The notes under the pieces were generated by a model. That model worked only from the letters and a program-made list of their open reading frames with translations, made no database searches and was not told the DNA's origin. DNA of 64,000 bases, taken from positions 36,085,522 through 36,149,521 of the forward strand of contig NC_061862.1 in NCBI RefSeq assembly GCF_907164915.1. Direction: 5' to 3'. The translations under genes were made by a program, and so were the position numbers. Positions within the stretch are counted from its first letter, which is position 1, and each line of letters begins with the position of its first letter. Of this stretch, positions 38,013-50,185 are shown piece after piece. This stretch comes from Impatiens glandulifera (lineage: Eukaryota; Streptophyta; Magnoliopsida; Ericales; Balsaminaceae).

Positions 38013-40858
38013 ATGGCTCTACTTTTCCGGCCGGCGAATAACCTCAAGCTTCTAACATCCTTTCTCCGGCCATTTTCATCGTCGACGACGACGACCGACG
38101 ATTCAAGTACAATCACCGTCGAAACTAGTTTATCTTTCACAAGTCACAAATGCGAGCCTCCTCCACGTACAGTAGAAACCACGCCAAACGAACTTATGCA
38201 TTTCTTCCGTATCATGTCAATGATGCGTCGTATGGAGATAGCTGCTGATTCTCTTTACAAAGCGAAGATGATTCGTGGATTCTGTCACCTCTACGACGGT
38301 CAGGAAGCGATAACCGTCGGCATGGAGGCGGCGATTACTAAAAAAGACGCTGTTATTACTGCTTATCGTGATCACTGCATCTTCATCTCCCGTGGTGGAA
38401 CCCTTCTGGAGGCGTACGCTGAACTGATGGGAAGAGAAGGAGGTTGTTCGAAGGGGAAGGGTGGATCGATGCATATGTATAAGAAGGATAGTGGATTCTT
38501 TGGTGGACATGGGATTGTTGGTGCTCAGGTACCTTTGGGATGTGGTTTGGCTTTTGCTCAGAAGTATCTTAAGGAAGAGACTGTTACTTTTAATTTATAT
38601 GGTGATGGTGCGGCGAATCAGGGTCAGTTGTTTGAAGCCCTAAATATGGCTGCTCTTTGGAATCTTCCTGTCATCTTGGTTTGTGAAAACAATCACTGTA
38701 AGTGAATGTTTAATGTTGTTAATTGGAACTGGTTTTTTTTAAGGAGAATTAGCAGCCATGTCCCCTGCTTAAACTCGCTCATTTAGATGGAATCGAACCC
38801 TTGACTTTTAGTCTCTTAAGTCAACTCTTACTACTGGGTTACCGTAATTTTTGGTGGGATGACTGACTTGCTTTTTACACTCTATTTCATGGCCTGAATT
38901 GATCCTATTCGTAATTGGGAGTTCTAATTCTTGTCTAGGGTTTAAATAGACAAAATCTATGCTCAGTTGGTTGATCTTGCAATTGTGTTGCAGATGGAAT
39001 GGGGACAGCTGAGTGGAGAGCATCCAAAAATCCAGCTTATTATAAGAGAGGAGATTATGTTCCTGGCTTAAAGGTGATACTTAAATAGGAGCTTCTTGAT
39101 TTCATTTTGAGAGTAGAGTATTAGTCAAATATAGTGTATACTATAGAGTTTTTGGTTTTTATAGTCCACATTGAACAGGTAGATGGCATGGATGTCCTAG
39201 CTGTTAAACAAGCTTGCAAATTCGCAAAGGAGCATGCTTTAAAGAATGGACCCATTGTGAGTAAATTCTTCATGCATAGAATTCTGTTTGTATTTTCAAT
39301 TCGAGCAATCGATTAGTTCTTTTCATACCGTGGTATTGAAAATTCTTATATTCAAAGATCAAGTTGTTGGAAGAATGTTGGATTTATTGCAGAATTATTA
39401 CTTATCATATATACATGATGTTAAACACTAAATATCTTCAGACTTTTTCCGATAAATTATACAAAAATGTGTTTTAGTGAAAACATTGAGATTACATTTA
39501 CTTGTATTGATTGCTTCAGCCATGTCCCATATTCTTTTTACCATAATGAGAGGCTTGACTGTTTATTTTGTCTGTGGAAAATGTTGGCATTCAGATACTT
39601 GAAATGGACACTTACAGATATCATGGCCATTCAATGTCTGATCCTGGTAGCACATATCGAACACGCGATGAGATTAGTGGTATCAGACAGGTCCAGTTCT
39701 TTCCCTTAGGATTTTTTTTTAACATGAATAAGCTGTTTTATATTGGTCCTCTGGGTGATATATGCAGGATCGTGATCCAATTGAAAGAGTAAGAAAGCTG
39801 ATATTATCTCTTAAGCTGGCATCTGAGAATGAGCTTAAGGTATTGGAAGTGTTAGAATTTATTCTTCTAACAAAATACTTAATCAGACACTATAACAAAA
39901 TACTATATCACTTCATCATATGTTTGTTTTCCCCCTTTTGCAGGATATTGAAAAGGGTGTAAGGAAAGAGGTAGATGAAGCCATTTCAAAAGCCAAGGTA
40001 AGAATGGTGTACATTTTTTTATACTCTTCTAGTACATCACCTGTAGCATTTTTAATCCTTTTCACTACTTTTACAGGAAAGCCCAATGTTAGATCCTTCT
40101 GAACTTTTCACCAATGTGTATGTCAAAGGCCTGGATGCTGAGGTATAGTTTTATATATCTAATTCATTTTTATTATTTGAAATTCTCTTAACATATTTTC
40201 TTCTTCTTTGAGCTTTCCAAATAAAGACACATAATTAACAAGCACAAATAGATGTTATTAGGTGAACACTTTTTAGTTTGCAGTCTCAATCTAGTATATG
40301 TGATGTAAATCACATGGAAAACCGTAAAATAGTAAATTTTGTAGTCAAAAGTTTTGAAGTTTTGTCTTTCATTGTGCGATGAGATAGCTTGTTTTGATGT
40401 AGGTTTTTTTTCTTTAAATCAACTGATTTTTGTCTTTGAAAGGGCACAAAATATGACTGAATTTTTCATAAATTATCGATAGTTTAAAGACATAAAAGAA
40501 TCACCATCATATATGATTAATTTAAAGACACTCAATCGATCTGTCTTCAAAACACCGGTGCAAGTCAGGGGATCAGAAAAAAACTGATTTTTCTTTTTTA
40601 GAAAATAAAAAAACTTGTTTAATGAAAAGTCGATTATTTGGGTTAAATGACTATATTTTGTATTGAATAGTTTAAAATGTTACAAAAAAAAATACTTTAG
40701 GATTTTAGTGAATGATGTAATTGATTAATAGATTGACTATGGGATAACCCTTCATCAAACAAGGCCAAACAAGGCGTTTATGTCTTTTGATCATGTTTGT
40801 GCCTATTTTGCAGTCATTTGGAGCTGATAGAAAAGAACTTAGAACTACACTTCCTTGA
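38013..40858 (+). CDS. Pyruvate dehydrogenase E1 component subunit alpha, mitochondrial
   Basis: Eight exons (38013-38697, 38994-39073, 39179-39256, 39595-39690, 39768-39839, 39944-39997, 40077-40142, 40814-40858) join in phase to 391 residues, close to the ~389 of Arabidopsis E1-alpha. E1-alpha/beta decarboxylates pyruvate with thiamine diphosphate and passes acetyl to E2 in the mitochondrial matrix. Residues 1 to about 30 ([19 protein letters not shown]) look like a matrix presequence. The thiamine diphosphate motif runs from G197-D-G to N226-N227. [12 protein letters not shown] and the regulatory loop [16 protein letters not shown] (residues 288 on) are present. Ser294 is the conserved position that E1 kinase phosphorylates in this family. 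The last exon codes only [14 protein letters not shown]. The gene converges with the germin-like gene, with 195 bp between stops. Intron 1 holds a SINE-like insert. Confidence 0.95.
38741..38843 (-). repeat. tRNA-derived SINE-like element in PDH E1-alpha intron 1
   Basis: The minus strand begins GGTAACCCAGTAGTAAGAG (A-box-like). It has GGGTTCGATTCC (B-box) about 40 nt later and ends before an A-run (T8 on plus, 38733-38740). This is the layout of a plant SINE. A shorter relative lies at 22093-22155. Target duplications are not clear. Confidence 0.55.
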
Positions 40859-41053
40859 TGCAAACTCTTTATAGCAATAAAACAGTTACATACATGTAAC
40901 ATGAGTGAATCCTTTTCATTCTCTTATTGTAACAACTTGTTTCCTTAAATCTCAAATGTCATGGTCATGTACACCAACATTTACATAAATGGGACATTTA
41001 TTTAGTACTTATTTGTTTTCTTTTCATGCATTATTCTCAAACTTTTAGTTTAT

Positions 41054-41734
41054 TCAACCTCCAAGATTCTTCCTTATTTTGGCAACTTCAGGCCGTGTAA
41101 TCTGAAATGCTCTCTGAAGAACTTCATCCGGCATGCCTGGTGTTGAAGCAAATGTAGCCAAAGACACAATCTGTGCACCGGGATTTTGGCTGCTTAAGCC
41201 TGAGATCGCCAAAGCTGGCTTCATCTGGTCCATATTGTACAAGAAATGAATCAACCCCTTTGGGAAAACAAAGGACTCACCACTTCTTAGTTGTTGTGTA
41301 TACATATGATTACTGGTAGTGACAAATCCCACTATAATCTGACCCTTAAGACAAATGGTCACTTCTGAGGCCCTTGGATGAGAGTGAGGTGGCACTAGCC
41401 CATTGGCTTCAATGTCCACGCGGGCCATGGATAGGCCTTGTGTGTTGATCCCCGGAAGGTTCTGGATATTTGTTAGGGTGACATTGAATCCAAACGGGTT
41501 GGCCCGTGTATTCCCGGGTTTGGACAACGCAGGTGTTGAGAAATGGGATGCTAATACGAGCTCGGGGTCTATACAAGGTAACCCGTTAAATGAATAGGGT
41601 TGTCGGGTTTTTGTGTTGGCGATGCAGTAATCTTGAAGTGGATCTGGGTCGGGTTTGACAAGACCCAAGCCCAATAGAAAGATTATTATGACATTGGTGG
41701 AAAATGACTGATGAAAGAATCTTTTGGTTGGCAT
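41054..41734 (-). CDS. Germin-like protein (cupin), secreted
   Basis: An intronless frame of 226 residues from ATG at 41734; an upstream in-frame TTG at 41752 is not a likely start. A short basic N-terminus and a hydrophobic run (NVIIIFLLGLGLV) form a signal peptide, so the protein should be apoplastic. DPDPLQDYCIA begins the mature germin part. Germin box 1 (PPHSHPRASEVTICLKGQI) supplies two His and the Glu of the Mn site, and box 2 (FVFPKGLIHFLYN) supplies the third His. NVTLTN is a potential N-glycosylation site. Cupin_1 germins form hexamers; some have superoxide dismutase or oxalate oxidase activity, which sequence alone does not decide here. The closest type remembered is GLP subfamily T. 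The C-terminus ends in EVAKIRKNLGG. Confidence 0.9.
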   Translation of the reverse strand: MPTKRFFHQSFSTNVIIIFLLGLGLVKPDPDPLQDYCIANTKTRQPYSFNGLPCIDPELVLASHFSTPALSKPGNTRANPFGFNVTLTNIQNLPGINTQGLSMARVDIEANGLVPPHSHPRASEVTICLKGQIIVGFVTTSNHMYTQQLRSGESFVFPKGLIHFLYNMDQMKPALAISGLSSQNPGAQIVSLATFASTPGMPDEVLQRAFQITRPEVAKIRKNLGG

Positions 41735-43439
41735 TCTTTGGCTTGTTCTCAATAAGAGTAGGCCAAATTTGTCCTAGGAATATGAAATTCAGAACACAAT
41801 TTAGGAGATGTTATATGTGCCCACTGCATCTGCTCTCACTGTCATGATGTTACCATTAAATTAATATCATAAAAGTATTCTGAGGAGAGATGGAATTGAG
41901 TAGCTTAAGAGCATTGAAGATTTAAGACACAAGGCAAGTTAAGACCCCAATTAGTAAAACAGAAGTGTATTCCAAGGAAATATAAATCCAATGAGCTCAT
42001 CATTCATATGGGTTTTCACTTTTTTTTCTTTTCTGTTTCTTGGTTCAAGTTTGTTGATTTTTAGGTTAACTGAGTTATCAATTTTTAGGTTTCACATTTT
42101 CTTGCTGGTCATGGACCATGGTCCATGGCTGATAACAGAAAAGGAAAAAACACAAAAGTCATATGAGTGTTTGTTAGTTCTTACCTAAGAGCCTTGCTTG
42201 GATTGATTTCTATATAGACCCTACTTAACGGACACTTGTCCCAATTTTGATATGTGAACTTTATTCTCTATTCACCTCAACCATCCATTCATCTTCCTAA
42301 CTCCATATCTAAGCTTATCTGATAAGAAAAGATAGAAAATGATGGTTTCAATTAGACTCAATCTTTTGTTTTCTTTCTTAAGTCTTTTTAATTTAATTTG
42401 AATTTAACAACAACAACAACAAATAACCCTATTTTAATCATTTAAATTTGTGCCTACAATTATTATCTTTATATTTGCATTATGGGCTACAGAATTTGTG
42501 GGGTTTGTCTTCTTGGAAATTCTTCATGTGTGTGCTTATTAAGTTGTTGAATTATACTATATGGAAGAAAAACATAAAATGTTATGGTTTCAAATAATTG
42601 GAAATTGAGTTCTAGATCTCACTTGAACATGTAAATATTATTATGTTTTATTTGAAAATTTCACATAAAAGGCAAAACAAAGTGTAAGAAAATAAAGAGT
42701 CTTTTTGCATTGATCCGTACACGTCCTCATTTGACTGACCTCCATTATTGTTTTTCATTCATGGTTCTATCACGTGCGATGATCCCTTCTTCTTCCTATT
42801 ACACTGTTCATCTCTACTTTCTCTCTCAGTGGGCCTTCCCTCCCATCTTCTCTCATGGTTGTCAATAGATCAATATCCATGTTCGGTCCTCACCCTTAAA
42901 GATGATCACAAAATTTCAGGTAAATTTGATGATCAAACACGCAATTTCAAACCTGTTTTAGTGAACATATCTCGATCTACTTCAAATTGTTTTTACTTTT
43001 TAGTCAATCTGTCTCATTCTTTCTCCCATTAATCTTATTTAAATTGCTTTGACAAAGTAACCACAGCGTTGAACTCTTTCTCCCTCTCTCTTTCTTGGGA
43101 AAGAAAGAAGAATCAGTGCTTATTATGATTAGTGAAAAAAGAGAGTCTCCTTTTTGGGATCAAACCCAGAAGATTTTTACTTGATGCTAATGCTTTATGC
43201 TGATGATTGGGTGTTTCCGGAAAGCTTTAGAAACTGGACGATGGGTTTTCCTTTAATGACAGTAAAAGCAGGTTCTTTGGATATAACTAAAAGGATAATG
43301 AAAAGAAAGCAAACAACTTTTTAGGGTTTTATTGTCTTCATCCTGATCTTCATTGCCCTTATTTCTTGGTTTCTCAGAGAACCGCTACCCATTACTGGTG
43401 CAGGATTAGAGCTCCGTGACAAATCAAGATCGTGCATTT
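41735..43439. other. Divergent intergenic region (germin-like / WVD2-like)
   Basis: Promoter-containing spacer. It has a (CAA)n run near 42409-42422 and CT-rich sequence near 42800-43110 that may be leader of the WVD2-like gene. No other gene is seen. Confidence 0.45.
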
Positions 43440-45889
43440 ATGGCAGAATCAACTATGGAGGTATGTATTTATTAATACTTCAAAGTCTCTCATAGATTTG
43501 TTTAATCTCGTTTCTATACTTCTTCTTTTTACTTTTCTTCATTATTGGTTAACTATTTTCGTTCCTTCCTTTTTGGTTGTCATTCTGATTTTCGACTTTT
43601 TCCTTTTGGGTTTTACAATGAACACAGATCAAACATTCAGGTCCTACCCTTGACGTCTCGGTATCATTCGGCAGGTTTCAGAGTGATTCTCTTTCATGGG
43701 AGAAATGGTCATCTTTCTCACCAAACAAGTATTTGGAAGAAGTTGAGAAATGCTCCACACCTGGATCTGTAGCTCAGAAGAAAGCTTATTTTGAAGCCCA
43801 TTACAAGATGATTGCTGCACGCAAGGCCTCCGAACAAATGGAGCTAGAGAAGTTAACAGAATCTGATTCTCAGGAAGTTGAACTGGATTTGAAAAGCTCG
43901 AATGAAGCAATCGTCGAGCCATTATCTACTGCTGATTTAGCGAGTGATTTGGCGAGTTGCAGTGATTTTGATCACTCCATTGGGAAAGATGTTGAAGTTG
44001 AAACATATCAGATTTCTTCGTCAGCTTCAAGTCAAGAAAATATTCATCAAAGTGAATCTTTGGACCACTTGGAAGTGTCCAATTTTTCGCTTCAAGAACC
44101 CTCTTCCCTAAATGGAACTATGGAGGAAAGCAAAGAAGAGAACCATCTCAATGAATCCAAAATCAAGGCAGATCAGAAAATGGAAATGGAGAAAACTCAG
44201 AAAACAGAAAAGGAGAAGAAGACCCAGGAAACGGAAATGGAGAAGACTCAGAAAACAGAAAAAGAGAAAAAAACTCAGGAAACGGAAATGGAGAAGACTC
44301 AGAAAACAGAAATGGAGAAAAAGACCCAGGAAACGGAAATGGAGAAGAAGAAACAGAAAACTGCTGTAAACATAAAGGATGATTCCAAACTGGATGCATC
44401 TAAGAAATCTCAAAAGGTGGAGTTTTTAAAATTTTCATCTTTTATTTAATTTCTTTCACTAAATCTGTAATCTTTTGATCGTTAGGTGAGGAATTCTGCA
44501 GAAATCAAGAAGAAACCAACTTCACCATTAATCAGATCTCCACAAGTTTTTACCCAAAAGATACCAAAGCAATTGTCAACATCTATGGTGGCTTCTTCTT
44601 CATCTCCTTATCAATCTTCGTTATCATTGCGGAAAAGTAAAACTCCAGCTACCGATAACAAAAGAATTCCTCCATCATCCTTGCACATGTCTATGAATTT
44701 AGGGCATTCAAATTCTAACCACCCGTCTTCATCCTCAACCAGAAAGTCTCTCATTATGGAGAAAATGGGGGATAAGGACATCGTTAAACGAGCATTCCGA
44801 ACATTCCAAAATAGTGTCAATCAATTAAGGTCTCCTGCGGATGAGAAATCTACCCAAAGAAAGCAGGTTTATTTTCCAGACATGTTCACATACAAAGTAT
44901 TATTTCTTTTGTTGACCGTTTTAAAGCATCAATCCAAATTTTTGATAGGTCTCGGCGTCTTCTTCTTCTGTTACTTTGAGAAAGGAGAATGACAGGTAAT
45001 ACGAGTAAAGATGGATGCTTTGCTTGAATTGAGTTCATTAGTTTCTGTTCTCCTTTTTTCTAATTTGGGCTCTGGATATATTGATACTATGAAACATTTC
45101 ACAGTACAAGGAAGACACAACCGGTAAAGACTGACAAAACACTAAGGAGTCAACCTGGAAGCAAAGAGACCAAGTCGTCACCTATGTATGAATATCGAAA
45201 TTTACCAAATTAACTAACTGCTCGTCTTTCTAATATATATATCTAGATGAGAACCGTCCATCTTGGGTGTGATCAATGAAATTCGTGGTTTTTACATGAA
45301 ACAGGTTTGTAAAAGCACCGGCTGTGGACCAAAGGAAGGCAAAACCTGCCCCAGACAGAACTGAAATACTTAAGGTGGTGGTGGTGGTTTATTGGAAAGC
45401 TTTTTTTAGGTTTATTTTGGGTTCTAATTCGGCCTACTTTATTAAGATTATCAATATTTTACTTTTTATTCTTATCAGTCAGGTAAGAAATTGGAGTACA
45501 AAACAGCTAATACTAAGCGGGAAGGAAAAACAAATATCATCCCAAATCCAAAGGTAAAGTAACTTTTGCTCTGTATTTTGGTACATATTTGTCGTGTAAT
45601 GAAAACAGATTAATCGTAACAAACAGGTGGTGGGAGAAGGAAAGAGGGGTGGGGTGAGTGAGCAAAAACCGAAGTTAAACTTGAACAAAGCAAATAATAG
45701 ACCAAATTTGTATCAGGCGAAGAGTACATCGAAGAAGAATAGCCTGTTGGAAATGGTAAGCAGAGTTAGTTACTCATGTAGATTATTGTTGACTTCCTTC
45801 TTTACTGTTCATCTTTCCTAATAATAAGTCACATTTTAAAATTGTAGCGGTTGGATAATGATGATGAGGTCAAGAAGAAAAAATCTTAG
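43440..45889 (+). CDS. WVD2-like (WDL/TPX2-family) protein lacking the TPX2 core
   Basis: Nine exons (43440-43460, 43628-44416, 44486-44866, 44949-44995, 45105-45185, 45305-45374, 45479-45553, 45627-45755, 45848-45889) join in phase to 544 residues. The N-terminus carries the WDL signature SVSFGRFQSDSLSWEKW and NKYLEEVEKCSTPGSVAQKK, then AYFEAHYKMIAARKA. The middle has a charged repeat, and later FRTFQNSVNQLRSP and VTLRKEN, as in WVD2-like 7 type proteins. These bind and organise cortical microtubules. The usual TPX2 block (DERAEKRKEF.., ATPMPSFY) is not found. The tail is short, basic and low in complexity (KKKKS at the end). Either a divergent TPX2-less member or a gene with a decayed 3' half; see findings. 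Confidence 0.78.
44175..44364 (+). repeat. 51-bp in-frame tandem repeat in the WVD2-like exon 2
   Basis: About 3.5 copies of a 17-codon unit reading TEMEKTQKTEKEKKTQE. Copies differ by few bases, and the third has MEK in place of KEK. The unit keeps the frame and predicts a long charged helix. Antisense frames over it are artefacts. Confidence 0.85.
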
Positions 45890-47593
45890 TTTGTTGGCTA
45901 TAGCACTATCTTGAAAGATTATTTTATGTAACAAAGTAGTAGTTGTTGTTAAAAGAAGAAGAATTGATCAACCTCTTCTGTTTTTTTAATCTCTTACCCA
46001 TTCAATTCAGAGATTTGATCAATTCTCATTCTAATGTTTAGTCATAATTAACTTGTATTATGGTAAAAAATGATTTAGGTCTATTCAAACAAAGCTGTCT
46101 TGTTTTTTACATTGAAAATCATGAATAGGAATTTGCTTCTGAATTGTTTGTATGTGATACAAAAATGCAGGAAGGCGCAAAATTGGAGAAACATTATCAA
46201 CCGGAACCGAGAGTATGAAAAAGATTATTTCTTTGATCAACAAGTCACTTTGTAACAAAAAAGCATTTGGTTTTGAAATAGATCATCAATATTTTGTATT
46301 GGCTAGCTAGTAAGGATTGTCTCATGTTGTCTATAAATTAATTGCAGAAAGAGAGATATTGAGTGAGATTTTTCATTGTGTAAATTAAGATGAAACAAAA
46401 TGCACTCATTGAATGTGGTTTTCATATGCTGTAGCAAAAATTGAAAGAATGTTGTTCATTTTTTATTTATTTTTTGTATGTTCACTCTGTAAAATACATG
46501 AGCATGTTGTAAGATGTTGAAAGGATTTTTTCATCTTTTTAAATATACATATCATTTAAAAAAATTAAAATTACATTCATTAAGATAAGTTATGATTAGG
46601 GATGGTTCGGGTATTTTCGTCCTATTTTTATTTTGGAATTTTTTTACTCTCTCATTCTTGTCCTGTTCGGTTTTGGGAAACCGTTTATACAATATTTTTA
46701 TAAAAGAAAATTATATAAACAAATTTTATAATATATACTATATTATATTAAAAATTAATATAATTATAAAAAAATAAATTAACAACTCTTATAAATAATA
46801 AATAAATAATTATATCAATGATTTTATATATTTAATTGTGTTTATAGTGTTTATGGCAGAATCGGAAAATTGGGGCGGAATGAAATAGAATAGAGAACAT
46901 AATTACACAAATATCATCCCGCCCCATTCTCTGTAAACTACCCATCAAACCAAGAAAAAAAATGGACAATTTATTTTGTTTCAGGGTCGGTTAGACGATA
47001 GTATAGTTTGATATTTATGTCAATTAATCAAAATTATTGAATATATATTTATTATTAGTTTAACAAATTAAATATTTTTATTTTCAAATGGCTTGTTAAA
47101 ATTGAGATAAACATTATCTTGTTAATCCACCATAGCTTAACAGTTAAATTCCTATTAAAAACTCTTTGAATTAAAAACTTGATTAAAAAAGAAAAACATT
47201 ATTTTGTTATTAAATTTAATTAAATAATTATGTATATTTCCTAAGATATATATTAAAATATAAAATTTTAAGAGTTATAAATCAATATATTAATATTTAA
47301 CACAAAAAAATTGGAAGTAGTGTGAAGAAAGAAAGAAAAGAATCAATTACAATAACCCTAGTTATAAAATACACATAATAATATATAATCAAATTGAACA
47401 AAAATAAACAAACCGATTCATTTCTCTGTTTAATGAAATCTCCTATCAATCGACATGATCTTGTGACAATGAAAATTGTTTTTTTTTGTTTTCTGTTTAT
47501 GGAAAGAATCACATTTCCTTTGTTCCTGTTCTGTACCTTCATCTATATTCAATTATTATGTACAACGAATCCCATTTATCTACCGGTAGAATA
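45890..47593. other. Convergent intergenic region (WVD2-like / formin)
   Basis: 46171-46240 contains a possible extra exon-like piece (AG/GAAGGCGCAAAATTGG, giving RRKIGETLS). 46590-46960 has GGGATGGTTCGGG and CCCGCCCCATTCTC-type sequence typical of degenerate plant transposons. The rest is AT-rich. Confidence 0.4.
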
Positions 47594-50185
47594 TCAAGGA
47601 TGTTCGTCGTTGTCATCGTCTGATTCACTTGAGCCATCGTCGCTGCCATTAGACTTTTCCGACATAAAGTTTGGTGGCAATTTTGGAAATCTAACCGACC
47701 GTCTATCCACAACATCCACAACAGGAGACTTCGATGTCGACAAACCACCACCAGCACCATCGTTCGAACCAACACTTCTCCTCTTCTGCATATTCCTCGC
47801 GATTTCAATGCATGTTTGATCAACCATACCCAAGAAATCTTTGATTATCACAAATAAATGAAGTGGATTCGCTTCACTCTCCTTTGAATTACCCGTTTGG
47901 TAATAATCAGTTGTTTTCTTCACAAGTTCCATTACTTTCTCTTCTTCTTCCTTCAAAACTCTTAATTCTTCCCCTGCTAATTCAAGGAAACTCTTCATCT
48001 CTTTCGCGAATCCCACCCCTTCATCTCCTCCACTTTTCTTGATCTTATCGAGAATCTGTTGAATTTCGTTGAGTCTGGTGATTAGAGACGGGTATGTTTT
48101 GGATAATGTGTCGTAATCCATAGTTGCTGATTTTTTTACAGTTCCGAATTCAGAGCTTAGGCCTCCAACGACAGGAAGGCCTAACATTATGTATTCTTTC
48201 TCTTTGTCTTGATTCGATGTTGTTGAAATGTTTGAATTCTGACTGCTTTGGCTATTGGTTCGGCTTATGCTTCGAGATTTATTGATAAGACAACGTTTTC
48301 CTTCTGCACGAACTACTTCTTCAACGACGAAATAAAGAAGGGTTGTTTTCCCATCAATGCTTTTAACATCTGAAAGTTTTCTAAGAGCTGAAAGATTGAA
48401 CGCTTGAGCGTTTCCTCTTGTTGTTCCTGCGTTCATCCGATTTCCTGCTTTGAGAATTGCTTCTAGAAGTTTCAGGAAAAGCCCACGAGTTCTTAGTTCT
48501 TTACAAGCTTTCTCTAGCGTTTGAAGTGATTCCTTCAAGAACAGAGTTTCAGGCACGTAATTTGACCGGAAGAGCATCGCGTTCAGACGGGGGAAAGCGG
48601 TCGGGATTGATTTGAGAAGATGGTATAGGAATGATTCTGCGTCTGCTAGTTTTTCTGGGTCACCGTTAAATTGAAGAATTGCTGTTTCTTCTTCGTGGGT
48701 AGGTGCGATTCTTGTAAGACGTTCTAGGGTTTCGACGTTTAGGCCGTGTCCGTCTATGATTGAATCGACGAGTTCTCGTTTTGATATGCCTAATGATCGG
48801 ACGACAATGGCGATGTTTTGGGATTTTCTGGGATCGAGAATGAATATCTGTGAGGATTGGTTTGATTTTTCGATGGATGATGAAGATTCGCCGCGTTTGG
48901 GCGATTTGCGATTTGTTGCTACATACCCAAATAGTGCTTCCATTAGATCATCATCGACTCTGCATCAAAGAAATGATTTTTATATTCTGAAAACATGAGA
49001 GGAATTTAATTTGATGAATTGATGATCTTACTTGAATGATCCTTTTTGGAGTCCATGCCAAACCATTGAATGTTCTTCATTTGTTGGATTAACCTTATCC
49101 CAGTGTAAGGGTTTCATTTTCACCTGCCCATTTGAATCAATCGCTGTCCCTGAAGAAGAAGATGAAGCCTGCGCCGCCGCACTTCTCGGAGGTGGCGGCG
49201 GCGGTTTAGAACCAGGCAGAGGTGGCGGCGGCGGCTTAGAAACAGGAGGCTTTGAACGTGGCGGCGGCGGAGGAGGAACCGAGGTTTTGGGTATAGAAGG
49301 AGGCAGAGGCGCTGGCTGAGGAGCCTCTTTGGGTATAGCCGAGAACTGGGATTTTTCTTGAATAGCTAACGGAGGCTTCGGCGGCGGAGGCGGTGGAGCT
49401 GACAGGATTTGCGGCGGCGGCGGAGGTGGCGGCGGAGACGACTCTTTCACCACCATCGCCGACAAAGAAATCTCAGACGTAGAGCGAATTGGCGGCTGTG
49501 GCGGCGGCGGCGGCGGTGGCAATGCAACTTCCTCATCTGGGTCATCGGGCAAATGGGAAGAGGACGACATTCCACGAAGTAAAGGTCTTTCATGAATGGG
49601 AAGATAACCATTTTTCTTACTTTGACGTTTTTCTTCATCTTTAACAAAATTATTGACCATAAATGGTTTGTTAAAAGTAGTCTTAACTTGTTCACCCCCT
49701 TCTAATCTCTTCCAATAAAGAACATCCAATCCATCTTCATCAACAATTACACCTTTAACTCTACTATTGAATCTAGCAAAGTCTTCCCTCGGCTCTCGTC
49801 GAATATCCGGATAAGGATCAGAATAAGGATTAGGTTTAACAGTCTTGTCTTTCTTCTTATTTGTATATCTTACTAACAAAAAGAAAAACAGAGCCGATAC
49901 AAAAACAGTCCCTGCAGCTGTTGCCACCACAGCTTTCGCAACTTTTCCTTTCGTTGATGAAGATGGAGGATTATTCGCCGGTTGTGGTGGGGGAGGTAGT
50001 AATGGAATGAATACTGGCGTTGGCGGCGGCGGCGGAGGAGGAGGGGATGGTGGCGGCGGCGATGGTGGGGGAGGAGTAAGTGGGAATGGGTAAAAAGTTT
50101 GGATATTTTGAGGTGAAGATGAAGATTGGGAAAGAAGGGTGAGGAAAAAGAAGAGTGGTAGCCAAGGATGAACTTTTGCAGCCAT
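47594..50185 (-). CDS. Class I formin (formin-like protein, FH4/FH8 type)
   Basis: Two exons on the minus strand, 50185-49032 and 48959-47594, join in phase (K codon split AA/A) to 839 residues. Upstream frame has no ATG, so MAAKVHPWLP is the start. A signal peptide (residues 1 to about 24) is followed by an extracellular proline-rich segment (PPPPSPPPP) and a single transmembrane helix at about 84-106 (TVFVSALFFFLLV). A cytoplasmic FH1 region with several poly-Pro tracts follows. The FH2 domain runs from about residue 357 (VKMKPLHWDKV) through MEALFGY, FILDPRKSQNIAIV, KAGNRMNAGTTRGNA, AFNLSALRKLSDVKS and LLYFVVEEVV. FH2 nucleates and elongates actin filaments. Class I plant formins anchor this activity at plasma membrane and wall. 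A Ser/Asn/Gln-rich insert interrupts FH2 after EGKRCL, as in the family. The C-terminus is acidic. Confidence 0.93.

Noticed and set aside
44108..44413. Antisense frames across the WVD2-like repeat
   Set aside because: Opposite-strand shadows of the 51-bp repeat; low complexity.
46590..46960. Possible complete hAT/MULE-type element (GGGATGG..CCCGCCCC)
   Set aside because: The words look transposon-derived, but I could not find matching termini or a target duplication.
49032..49319. Glycine-rich plus-strand frames at 49.0-50.1 kb
   Set aside because: Antisense of the poly-proline FH1 coding sequence of the formin.
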